Both the position numbers and the translations under genes were made by a program. The notes under the pieces were generated by a model. The model saw only the letters and a program-made list of their open reading frames with translations, searched no databases and was not told the DNA's origin. Below, in pieces: positions 34,671-42,431 of a stretch of DNA of 64,000 nt. Position 1 is the stretch's first letter, and each line of letters opens with the position of its first letter. This stretch comes from DATCJA01 sp963814955 (lineage in GTDB: Bacteria > Acidobacteriota > Vicinamibacteria > Vicinamibacterales > UBA2999), in contig CAWFEX010000016.1 in assembly GCA_963814955.1 (NCBI GenBank), positions 1-64,000 on the forward strand, in the 5' to 3' direction.

Positions 34671-35384
34671 CTAGGCCGCAATCCCCACCGTGAACGTCGC
34701 GTTGTAGCCGTTCGTCGGATCGCCCGCCACGCTGGCCATCTCTGACGTCACGCTGTCGGCAAAGACCATGTCGCGAGTGTTGCTGGTCGGGTTCTGGCCC
34801 TTCGCGGCGTAAACGCCTGTGGCGTACAACGCTGCAGTGATGTTCTCCGGAAACGCGATCTGCGTGACTTTCACAGATCTGCCGTTCATGGCGACGTCCA
34901 CGTGGATGTGCGTGGCGCGCCCCATGTACCACCCTGGGTAGATCGTCGTAAACGTGACCCGGCCGGCGGCGTCGGTCGTCTGAATGCCGCGCAGATACGT
35001 TTCCGATTGGCCGTTGTAGCCCGGCTGCGGGTACTGCGAGTAATGGCCATCGGCGTCGCACTGCCAGATCTCCACGCTCGCGCCGGCCACGGGGCTGCAC
35101 CCGCTGCTGACGTTGACGACAGTGATCGTGAGCGACAACCTCGTGCCGCTTTTCCCCTCGCGAATATCGCTCCGGAAGAGGTCGGTCAGCGACGGATAGG
35201 GACCGACCGTCTCGGACGGCGACACCACACACGCGGCGTTCGTACCCGTCGTTGCGGCCGACGCGGCAGCAGCTTCCACCGAGCTTGGGCTCGTCGGCGT
35301 GTCGCCGCATCCAATGAAGGGAAGCGCCGCGCCCGTGACACCCAGCACGCTCAGCGCTTCGCGGCGGGTCAGTTTCTTTTTCAT
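34671..35384 (-). CDS. Exported intradiol ring-cleavage dioxygenase (protocatechuate/catechol 3,4- or 1,2-type)
   Basis: This encodes 237 residues. The start MKKKLTRREALSVLGVTGAA is a Tat-type signal (LTRREAL), followed by a lipobox-like FIGC at 26, so the protein is predicted to be exported and lipid-anchored. The intradiol dioxygenase domain is complete. VSPSETVGPYPSLTDLFRSD is at its start; the iron ligands are probably Tyr115 in QCDADGHYSQ and Tyr153, His159 and His161 in TIYPGWYMGRATHIHVDV, with the conserved arginine at 156. These non-heme Fe(III) enzymes split catechol-type rings between the hydroxyls. Most family members are cytoplasmic. An exported form in Acidobacteriota would allow attack on aromatic material outside the cell membrane (inference). 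It is convergent with the DUF255 gene. Confidence 0.88.
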   Translation of the reverse strand: MKKKLTRREALSVLGVTGAALPFIGCGDTPTSPSSVEAAAASAATTGTNAACVVSPSETVGPYPSLTDLFRSDIREGKSGTRLSLTITVVNVSSGCSPVAGASVEIWQCDADGHYSQYPQPGYNGQSETYLRGIQTTDAAGRVTFTTIYPGWYMGRATHIHVDVAMNGRSVKVTQIAFPENITAALYATGVYAAKGQNPTSNTRDMVFADSVTSEMASVAGDPTNGYNATFTVGIAA

Positions 35385-35533
35385 CGTTCCTGCCTCCGTA
35401 ACGGGTTGATTTCACTGCAAATGTGTTGACCGCCCGTTGCGGAGGTACGAAAAGAGTATGGCGCGCTGTAACGGAAGCTCCACGAAGCTGTCATAGTTTC
35501 GCAGTACTTCTTGGCTTGAATGCAGGGTGTCAG

Positions 35534-36991
35534 ATGAAGGGTCCGGCACGCCGCCGTCTTTCCGCCTGGTATGGCAGCTTTTACTGGCGAATCGGCGTCA
35601 GCTTCATTGTTTTTCTGATTGTCGTCCTCGTCGCGCAGAGCTTGATGTTCAGCTACATGCTGATGCGATCGAGCGAGCAGAATCCGTCCCGTTCTCCGAA
35701 CAACATCGCCACGGCCGTCGCCGTCGATCTCGGATCGGCGCTCGAGATGAACCGTGGCCTGGACCTCGGCAGATATCTCATGGCTCGCTACGGCGGCGAC
35801 CCCATGGTGCGCGTGTTCGTCATCATGCGCGACGGGAGGATCGCAGCCAATTCGGAGCGGAGGCTGCCGGATGACATCCGGCGGTCGGCGGAACTGGTTC
35901 TCGAGCGCACCAATGTGCGACAGAGCGCGGCGCCGCGGCTCAGCGGACCGGTGGTGACAGCTCCCATTCAAATCGGCAACGAGCTGCAGGGGCTCGTCGT
36001 GCTGCCCCCGCCGCCACCCGGCGGCATCATGCGTGAAGTCGGCGGGCTGCTGTCGTTGCCCGGGACCATCGTGCTCATCGCCGCCACCGTCGCCGCCGTC
36101 GTCGTCATCTTTGCTCCGGCCCGGCGGAGGCTCGCCGCGCTGGAAGAGGCCGCTGAACGGCTTGGAGGAGGAGATTTGACGTCGCGAGCGCCCGACAGCG
36201 GCAACGACGAGATCGCGCGCGTGTCGCGTGCCTTCAACAGGATGGCCGACGATCTCGCCTCACGCGACGAGGCATTGCGGACCTCGGATCGGCTGCGGCG
36301 CCAGATGCTCGCTGACGTCTCGCACGAGTTGAAGACGCCGCTGACGGCGATGCGCGGCTACGTCGAGACGCTGCGGATGCCGGAGGTGGCGCTCGACGAG
36401 GATCGGCGCGACAGGTATCTGGAGACCATCGAGTCCGAGACGTTGCGCCTGGATCGCATCGTCAAGGATCTCCTCGCGCTGGCGCGCTACGAAAACAACG
36501 TCGTGCCCATCGAGACGCGGGTCTTCGACATCGGGCGGGTGTTCCACCACGTCATCCGCCGGCACGAACACGAGACGCAGAAGCGGGATGTCGCTGTCGC
36601 GGTAGAGGTGGAGCCAGCCGCGGATCAGATTGTCGGAGACCCCGACCGCCTCGACCAGGTCATGGAGAATCTCGTGACCAACGCCATACGTCATACGCCT
36701 GACGGTGGCCGGATCGAGCTTCGGGCTGCGGTCGTCGACGGGTCGGCCGTCCTGTCGGTCGCTGACTCCGGTGAGGGCATCGCACCCGAACACCTCGCGC
36801 ACGTCTTCGATCGCTTCTATAAAGTGGACCCGGCTCGCGTGGCCGGAGGAGCAGGAAGCGGGCTCGGACTGTCGATTGCCAAAGCCATCGTGGTGCGCCA
36901 CGGCGGGACGATTACGGTTGCGAGCGCTCCGGGCCACACGCGATTCACGATCACGCTTCCGCAGCCGCCTCAGTCGTCGACGAACTTGTAG
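35534..36991 (+). CDS. Sensor histidine kinase
   Basis: From ATG 35534 (MKGPARRRLSAWYGSFYWRI) the protein has 485 residues. Two membrane helices (IGVSFIVFLIVVLVAQSLMF and LLSLPGTIVLIAATVAAVVV) flank a periplasmic sensor domain of about 120 residues with GDPMVRVFVIMRDGRIAANS and, near the second helix, a proline run LPPPPPGG. A HAMP linker follows, then the phosphoacceptor helix MLADVSHELKTPLTAMRGYV (the histidine of SHELKTPL). The N box is MENLVTNAIRHTPDGG, the G1 box SVADSGEGIAPEHL and the G2 box AGSGLGLSIAKAIVVRHGG. The signal is unknown. Its 3' end overlaps the 3' end of the response regulator gene by 22 bases on the opposite strand, an unusual convergent layout for a cognate pair. Confidence 0.9.
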   Translation: MKGPARRRLSAWYGSFYWRIGVSFIVFLIVVLVAQSLMFSYMLMRSSEQNPSRSPNNIATAVAVDLGSALEMNRGLDLGRYLMARYGGDPMVRVFVIMRDGRIAANSERRLPDDIRRSAELVLERTNVRQSAAPRLSGPVVTAPIQIGNELQGLVVLPPPPPGGIMREVGGLLSLPGTIVLIAATVAAVVVIFAPARRRLAALEEAAERLGGGDLTSRAPDSGNDEIARVSRAFNRMADDLASRDEALRTSDRLRRQMLADVSHELKTPLTAMRGYVETLRMPEVALDEDRRDRYLETIESETLRLDRIVKDLLALARYENNVVPIETRVFDIGRVFHHVIRRHEHETQKRDVAVAVEVEPAADQIVGDPDRLDQVMENLVTNAIRHTPDGGRIELRAAVVDGSAVLSVADSGEGIAPEHLAHVFDRFYKVDPARVAGGAGSGLGLSIAKAIVVRHGGTITVASAPGHTRFTITLPQPPQSSTNL

Positions 36992-37683
36992 CCGACGCCC
37001 CAGGCGGTGAGAATCAGCTCGGGATCCTGCGGGTCGCGCTCGATCTTGCGGCGAAGCCGGCTGATCACCGTATCGACGGTGCGTTCGGTCACGTACGTGT
37101 CGTCGCTCCACACGTTTTGCAGCAGCGCGGCGCGGCTGTAGACGATCCCGGGCCGCCTGGCGAGCTGGTACAGCAAGTCGAACTCCTGACGCGTCAGCTC
37201 GACGGGAGCACCACGCACGATTGCCTCCCGCCGTTCGGGGTCGAGCTCCACGCTCGCCACCGATGTGCGGCCTGCGACCCGCGCCGGATGATCCTCTTCA
37301 CGCTGGTGCCGGCGCATGATGGCGCCAACGCGCGCGAGGAGCTCCCGGATTCCAAATGGCTTGGTCAGGTAGTCGTCTGCGCCGCTTTCGAGGCCGAGGA
37401 CCTTGTCAGACTCGGTATCGCGCGCGGTCAGCATCAGGACAGGCGTGTGGCGATTGGGGCCGTCGGCTCGAATGGCCCGGCACAGCGACACGCCGTCGAT
37501 CCCTGGAAGCATGACATCGAGAATGACGAGGTTGAAGGCGCGCTCGCGGAGACGGCGCAGCGCGTCGCGGCCGTCGGCGGATTCCTCGATCTCGAAACCG
37601 GCGAGGTCGAGATGCAGACGCAACAGCTCGCGCACGGACAACTCGTCCTCGACGACAAGTACGCGTCGCGTACCGCTTGTCAT
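36970..37683 (-). CDS. OmpR/PhoB-family response regulator
   Basis: From ATG 37683 (MTSGTRRVLVVEDELSVREL) the product has 237 residues. The receiver domain holds the acidic pair ED near 12-13, the phosphoacceptor Asp56 in LVILDVMLPG, the switch threonine in VLMLTARD and lysine in YLTKPFG. The effector domain (about 135-237) is a winged helix with GAPVELTRQEFDLLYQLARR, VWSDDTYVTERTVDTVISRL and GVGYKFVDD. This is the classical DNA-binding regulator of two-component systems. The histidine kinase it most likely serves is encoded convergently, 3' end to 3' end. A small ORF with a strong Shine-Dalgarno lies just upstream (37703-37837), possibly in the same transcript. Confidence 0.93.
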   Translation of the reverse strand: MTSGTRRVLVVEDELSVRELLRLHLDLAGFEIEESADGRDALRRLRERAFNLVILDVMLPGIDGVSLCRAIRADGPNRHTPVLMLTARDTESDKVLGLESGADDYLTKPFGIRELLARVGAIMRRHQREEDHPARVAGRTSVASVELDPERREAIVRGAPVELTRQEFDLLYQLARRPGIVYSRAALLQNVWSDDTYVTERTVDTVISRLRRKIERDPQDPELILTAWGVGYKFVDD

Positions 37684-37702
37684 GGCAACAAACCGACGGC
37701 GT

Positions 37703-37837
37703 TCACGTTTCCTGGTTGGCGTTATCCGGGGCTGGTGTGCCGTCGGTCGGCGTCCGGCTCCGCGCGGCGGGAAATCGGCCGGCACTCGTGCTCTTCCGCG
37801 TCCACCGCGAGTAGTAGCTGATGCTCAGGACGGACAT
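37703..37837 (-). CDS. Possible small ORF upstream of the response regulator
   Basis: This is an ORF of 44 codons from ATG 37837 (MSVLSISYYSRWTRKSTSAG) with an AGGAGGTG about 9 bases upstream, a better Shine-Dalgarno than most genes here. The product is basic, serine/proline-rich, with no recognised domain. Its stop is 19 bases before the response-regulator start, so it may be a leader peptide or small protein of that operon. Codon choice is not clearly biased. The call depends on the Shine-Dalgarno and spacing alone. Confidence 0.4.
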   Translation of the reverse strand: MSVLSISYYSRWTRKSTSAGRFPAARSRTPTDGTPAPDNANQET

Positions 37838-38401
37838 CGCGGCATGCACCTCCTGGAATAATTCGCGCCATTCGGATCGCGCAGACCGAACTCGCGGTGA
37901 GGAATCGTGCCGCCCGATTTCCGGCTGCGCAGTGCGGCGCCGCGCTTCGAACGGCCGCCGCCGTCGGCACACCAGCCCCGTCGGCAGTTCGACGGTCTGG
38001 AGGTTCGACCTGACAACGTCGCCACCGGCTCCTCATCGGTCCTGTCTCTTTAATCCTCGAGACAGTTGTGTTGACGCGGGTGCGGCGCGAAGCCGTTCGG
38101 AGGTCGCCGATTCCGATCGCCCGACCGCGCGAGAAGACTCAGGGAATCAGGCCAGCTCACGGAGCTGGCCGGCCAGCGGCCGACAGCGTCCTCGCAGCGC
38201 GGTCCGGCGACCGGAGCCGGATTCGCGCCACACCCGCGTCTACACAACCGCCGTCAGGAACGTCAGGGATTGGTCACGTCACGACGCCGTACGGCCGTAG
38301 TCACCCCGCACGGCTGCGTGCGCCATCAACGCGAAAGCGGAATGATCGCACCCAGAACCGAACCTGAACACGAACGGAGAAGTGTGAACGATTCGGCTTT
38401 T
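37838..38401. other. Intergenic region, no gene supported
   Basis: These are 564 bases with a few incidental ORFs. They include a hairpin GCCAGCTC/GAGCTGGC around 38152-38170 and two near-palindromic CCGGCC/GGCCGG stretches. None matches a known RNA family to my eye, and no ORF here has both a Shine-Dalgarno and a domain. Confidence 0.45.
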
Positions 38402-40684
38402 CTATCTCGTCGCCGTCGCCGCCGTTGTCAACCGTACCGGTTGGACCATCGCGCCGTTGCCTGCCGTGTCCCACGCCGCGAATCGGACCCATTTCTTGCC
38501 GGTGGCGTCGAATGGAATCTCGAAGCGCTTGCGCCCGAGCGGCGTCAGGTCGGTCGCGGGAATGATCTGGCGATCGATCTTCGCGCCATCGCCCCAGACC
38601 ACCTCGACGAACTCGAGCGGGAACGTCCACTCGAGATCGGCAACGATCGTTCGCTTCGCGCCGGCGCCCTGGACCGCGTAGTTCGAGATCAGCACCTCGC
38701 CTGAGGTCCAGAAATAATCGCCGCGCTTGATGGAGTCGATGATCGGATCCCAGTTGCCGCTGCTGGCGAGCGGCAGCGTGTCCAGCTTCACGTACTGCAC
38801 CGGGCTGTTCGCGTAGAAGTCGTCGCCCGGTCCCTGCTCGTAGGTTTCGGTGATCGCCTGGACGTACTTCAGCTGTCCCGGCTTGTCGGCCATCCAGTTG
38901 TTCATCTCGTCCAGGAGCGTCTGGCAGCGGATCTCGCAGAGGCGCTGCTCAGAGCCGTCCAGGCCCATGCCCCAACGCATGCCGATACCGCGGTAGTTGT
39001 CGTCCTGGAAGTAACCGCGATCCTTGATGGCGTCGGGATAGCCGGTGGAGCCCTTCGACCGCGGATGCGGCATGTAGATGAGGAGGTTCTCGCGGCGGAC
39101 CATATCCATCATCTCGTCCGGTCCCGCAATCCGATAGACCTTTCCGTAGGTCGGGTGGTTTTCGACGAACGGCTGATCCGGCTTGCGGTCCGGCAGCCAG
39201 TACACCGGCTTGGAGACGAGCAGATCGTTGTGGCCACCGATGCCCCCGGCGGCCCCTTCTTCGTTCGGCATGATCAGAAAGTTCTTGTCCGAATGGCGCT
39301 TCGCCACTTCGTAGTAATCGGAGAGCGTCTTCAAACGGTCTTCGCGCGGAAGACCGAAGCCGAGACCGCTGCCGTCAATCGGCGCGAAGATGTTGACGCC
39401 CGCCGCCTTCACGACGTCGAAGTCGTGGAGGCGCACGTCGAGGCTTCCACCCTGCCGCCGCAACCTGCCCACCAGCGCGGCGTGGAAGTGGGTGGCCATC
39501 ACCTGATAGCCCGGCAGCGGCTTGAACTTGTCGTCACGGGTGAACGCCAGCGCCCCTCTCGCGGCGCCGTCGGCCGGTGTCGCGCTGACGTACAGGTAGA
39601 TCGGCATGCGCTGCCAGGTGCCTGGTCGCGCACTGCGCAGCGCGAAATTCTGCCGTGTGTCCTCCGCGCCGCGCCCCATATCTTCGGGGTTCGATTCCGC
39701 TTCGGGCTGCCTCACACCGAAGGAAAAGCTCGACGCCCCATCCTTGCGGTAATAGACATACCCCTGGTTGAACGAGACCTCGCGCGACCAGAAGAAGTTG
39801 TGCGGAGGCGGGAACGCGGCGATCGACCCACCGGCGCTCTCGGCCACGACGAGCCGATTCTGCGCGCGGAGCGGCACGATATCGGTGTTCGCGGCGCCGC
39901 CAAAGCGGTAATCCTGCCAGATGTTCGACACGTCGCGCCAGGCAACGCGCGATGCACCGTCGATTCGCAGCCCCTTGAGTCCCGCTTCGTACTTGTATGC
40001 CACCGAATCGACGTCGGTCTTCGCGATGACCTCCTGCTCGATCATGTTCGTGCCTTTGTAGATCGAGTACTGCAGGCGGCCGTTGAACACTCCCAGCTGG
40101 ACTCCATCGAAGCTGACCTCGAGGCGCGCCCCGTTCGTCTTGACGTCACACCCGCGTGCGGCGTACGTGGCAGTCGCGCGCTTGATCTCCTCCGGCTTTC
40201 GCGGCAGACCCGGTTGATCGAGCAGGCCCTTTGGTGGAGGAATCGCGTTCATCCGCGTGTTTTCCAGCGGCTCGGTGTTGAGCGGCGCGTCCCAGAACGC
40301 GTCCCACTTGATGCTGTCGACGAGCTCCTTCGTCAGTTCGACCTTCAGCCCGCGAAGCGGCTGCAGCTGCTGCTCAGTGACACGGCGGACGCCGCTGACC
40401 ACGCGATACTCCGGCGTGACGCCCGTGGCGACGACCTTCCAGTCGCCGCGCTGCGGCCGCACCGCGAGTTCCGCAATCGTGGGGACGCCGCTCATGACGG
40501 TCATCCGGAGCCTGACCTGTTGTCCGGTATCGCCATCCCACGTGACCGTCAACGCATCGTTGGCGGTCGCGGCGGTAAGGCCCGGAGCCGGACGGTAGTC
40601 GGCCAGATTGCAGGTGAGCGGATCGGCTGATGCCGCAGCAGACGTCAACAGCAGCATGGCGACTGTCGCGAAGGGTGCTCTCAT
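38402..40684 (-). CDS. Large secreted protein of unknown function (CehA/McbA-like possibility)
   Basis: This encodes 760 residues with signal peptide MRAPFATVAMLLLTSAAASA. The N-terminal third is beta-rich (WDGDTGQQVRLRMTVMSGVP, LEVSFDGVQLGVFNGRLQYS, EVIAKTDVDSVAYKYEAG). The middle has the strands VNIFAPIDGSGLGFGLPRED and a YQVMATHFHAALVGRLRR segment whose HxH is compatible with a PHP or CehA/McbA-type metal site. Possible further ligands lie in MPNEEGAAGGIGGHNDLL, FVENHPTYGKVYRI and IYMPHPRSKGS. The C-terminal part returns to beta (LEFVEVVWGDGAKIDR). I cannot name the family with confidence; a metallo-phosphoesterase-like role is one possibility. The gene is complete and unbroken and lies 73 bases after the tannase stop, with a 7-base tandem array between them. 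Confidence 0.6.
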   Translation of the reverse strand: MRAPFATVAMLLLTSAAASADPLTCNLADYRPAPGLTAATANDALTVTWDGDTGQQVRLRMTVMSGVPTIAELAVRPQRGDWKVVATGVTPEYRVVSGVRRVTEQQLQPLRGLKVELTKELVDSIKWDAFWDAPLNTEPLENTRMNAIPPPKGLLDQPGLPRKPEEIKRATATYAARGCDVKTNGARLEVSFDGVQLGVFNGRLQYSIYKGTNMIEQEVIAKTDVDSVAYKYEAGLKGLRIDGASRVAWRDVSNIWQDYRFGGAANTDIVPLRAQNRLVVAESAGGSIAAFPPPHNFFWSREVSFNQGYVYYRKDGASSFSFGVRQPEAESNPEDMGRGAEDTRQNFALRSARPGTWQRMPIYLYVSATPADGAARGALAFTRDDKFKPLPGYQVMATHFHAALVGRLRRQGGSLDVRLHDFDVVKAAGVNIFAPIDGSGLGFGLPREDRLKTLSDYYEVAKRHSDKNFLIMPNEEGAAGGIGGHNDLLVSKPVYWLPDRKPDQPFVENHPTYGKVYRIAGPDEMMDMVRRENLLIYMPHPRSKGSTGYPDAIKDRGYFQDDNYRGIGMRWGMGLDGSEQRLCEIRCQTLLDEMNNWMADKPGQLKYVQAITETYEQGPGDDFYANSPVQYVKLDTLPLASSGNWDPIIDSIKRGDYFWTSGEVLISNYAVQGAGAKRTIVADLEWTFPLEFVEVVWGDGAKIDRQIIPATDLTPLGRKRFEIPFDATGKKWVRFAAWDTAGNGAMVQPVRLTTAATATR

Positions 40685-40714
40685 GAGAATCTCCGGGTCG
40701 AAAGGTCAAAGGAG

Positions 40715-40755
40715 AAAGGTCAAAGGTCAAAGGTCAAAAGTCAAAGGTCAAAGGT
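40715..40755. repeat. 7-base tandem array
   Basis: Six units: AAAGGT, CAAAGGT, CAAAGGT, CAAAAGT, CAAAGGT, CAAAGGT (first unit truncated). It lies two bases from the tannase stop (40758) and 30 bases upstream of the 760-residue protein start. Confidence 0.88.
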
Positions 40756-40757
40756 GT

Positions 40758-42311
40758 TTACCGCGTCGTCGTGATGACCTCGTCTGCTACGCACGCGAAG
40801 CTGGCTTCGTCGTTGGTGCTGCCCGTTCCGTTCCAGCGCGCGACCTGGCCGAACGGGCACAGTGGACGCGTGCGCTCCACTTTGCCGTCCCTCACTCGCG
40901 AGGCCACGATACGCGCTGGTTTCCGGCCCTGCTCGACCCACTGTTCGATGGTTGCCATCCGATCGAATCGGTCCGGGCCGGGTCCACCCTGGCAGTGGTA
41001 GACGCCTGGCAGCATGAACAGCGCGATCGAGTTTTCGGCCTGCTGTCCGACTGTCGTCAGCACGTTATTGAAGTAAATGGTGCTGTTCTGCGGTGTCACC
41101 TGCGGATCGGCCCACCCGTGCCACATCAGCAGCTTGCCTCCGCGATCGAAGAACGGTTTCAGGTTGGCGTTGTCCGATGCCAGCAGACCGTTGTCGGAGC
41201 GGACGACTGCGTCCATCTCCGAGGCGACATTGAACTGAGCGGGATTCCACGCACTATTGAAGGCAATGTTCTTCAGGGCGGTCACCGCGTTGTTGAGGGG
41301 TTCGGGGCCGCCGATGGTGTCCCATTCGAGTTCAGCCCCCGGCCAGAGATGGCCTTCGAACAGCACCGCGCCCGTTGCCGGGTTCTTCACCGGAGAGAGC
41401 ATCGCTTTCGCGGACTCAACCTGCGGCGCTGTCAGGCACGACGGGCTGTCGCCCTGCCTGCACGCGAGCACCTGCGGGTCGAACGTACACTTCGTCGGGT
41501 TCTCGAGCACGCCGTCCTTCACACCATCGAGGGCATCGCACGCCTGCAGCACGGCCTCGTGAATCATCGGATACTTCGATGCAGGAATGGCGCTCTCCGG
41601 CGTACGATTCATGATCCGGTTCACCGCCAGCCGTGCCCCGTGCATGCGCATGGAGTTCCAGGCCGATGCACCCGCGACGATCCCGTCGAAATCCTGGGGG
41701 TATCGCTGTGCGCTCGTGATCCCTTGACGGCCGCCCTGCGAGCATCCATTGAAATACGAGAATCGCGGCGCGGAGCCATAGAACGCCGGGACGACGGCTT
41801 TTGCCGTCACCGTCATCTCGTGAATCGCGCGGTACGCGAAATCAATCAGCTTTTCGGGATGACCGGGGATGAAGTCGGCGTTGTTGCCGACATGACCGGT
41901 GTCGGTGCCCACGGTCGCATAACCTGCGGCGACTGCGGCCGCCAGCGCTGCGTAGGGGATCGTGCCTGCCATGCCGCCATTGCCGACCGCCTGCAGCTTT
42001 CCATTCCACCCTGACGCCGGGAGCCACACTTCGACCTTGATGTCCGAATCGCGGCTCGGGGTCAGTGTCGCGGCCACACGGCAGAACGCCGGGAGGCTCG
42101 CATAGATCTGGGCCGCCGCGTTCGCCGGCGGCGCGCCGGGCGGCGCGAATCGACCGGCAGCGACTGACTGTGCCGTCGTCACTTTTGCGTCGGCGAGTGT
42201 GAGGTTCAGAAGCTCCTCACACGAAGCGGCCTGCACAGGAGACGGAAAGGAAGCCGATACGACCGCACTGAGCAACGCGACTGCGAACGTCGTTTTCACG
42301 ACGGCCTCCAT
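40758..42311 (-). CDS. Tannase / feruloyl esterase family protein
   Basis: This encodes 517 residues with a signal peptide (AVALLSAVVSASFPSPVQAA). The family's CS-D-HC signature is present: YFNGCSQGGRQGITSAQRYP contains the catalytic serine and its preceding cysteine, MWHGWADPQVTPQNS the aspartate and FMLPGVYHCQGGPGPDRF the histidine with its following cysteine; the two cysteines form the active-site disulfide. Other landmarks are VEVWLPASGWNGKLQAVGNG and VGTDTGHVGNNADF. These enzymes release phenolic acids from tannins, plant cell-wall esters or synthetic esters such as MHET. Secretion agrees with plant-polymer degradation. The intact gene starts at ATG 42311 and is followed by the 760-residue protein, with three hairpins upstream between it and the frameshifted gene. 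Confidence 0.92.
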   Translation of the reverse strand: MEAVVKTTFAVALLSAVVSASFPSPVQAASCEELLNLTLADAKVTTAQSVAAGRFAPPGAPPANAAAQIYASLPAFCRVAATLTPSRDSDIKVEVWLPASGWNGKLQAVGNGGMAGTIPYAALAAAVAAGYATVGTDTGHVGNNADFIPGHPEKLIDFAYRAIHEMTVTAKAVVPAFYGSAPRFSYFNGCSQGGRQGITSAQRYPQDFDGIVAGASAWNSMRMHGARLAVNRIMNRTPESAIPASKYPMIHEAVLQACDALDGVKDGVLENPTKCTFDPQVLACRQGDSPSCLTAPQVESAKAMLSPVKNPATGAVLFEGHLWPGAELEWDTIGGPEPLNNAVTALKNIAFNSAWNPAQFNVASEMDAVVRSDNGLLASDNANLKPFFDRGGKLLMWHGWADPQVTPQNSTIYFNNVLTTVGQQAENSIALFMLPGVYHCQGGPGPDRFDRMATIEQWVEQGRKPARIVASRVRDGKVERTRPLCPFGQVARWNGTGSTNDEASFACVADEVITTTR

Positions 42312-42321
42312 GTCTGTGGAA

Positions 42322-42419
42322 GGCGGGTCCTTGGGACCCGCCCGTATGGGGAACCGCCGGGTCCAAAAGGACCCGGCCTGCAGAGAGGGTGCCGCCGGGT
42401 CCCGAAGGACCCGGCCTAC
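42322..42419. repeat. Three 3'-end hairpins
   Basis: Copy 1 has arms GGCGGGTCC and GGACCCGCC around TTG (42322-42342). Copies 2 and 3 have arms GCCGGGTCC and GGACCCGGC around AAAA (42356-42377) and CGAA (42394-42415), followed by CTAC. They lie 3' of the stop at 42432 (minus strand). Confidence 0.85.
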
Positions 42420-42431
42420 GAGTGGTACTCG

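Noticed and set aside
37838..38401. Two-component gene remnant or riboswitch in the long gap
   Set aside because: Neither the ORFs nor the short hairpins match known families by eye; an RNA search (Infernal against Rfam) would be needed.
39065..40630. Long plus-strand ORF of about 521 codons
   Set aside because: It is the antisense of the 760-residue secreted protein; composition is biased and no family feature is visible.
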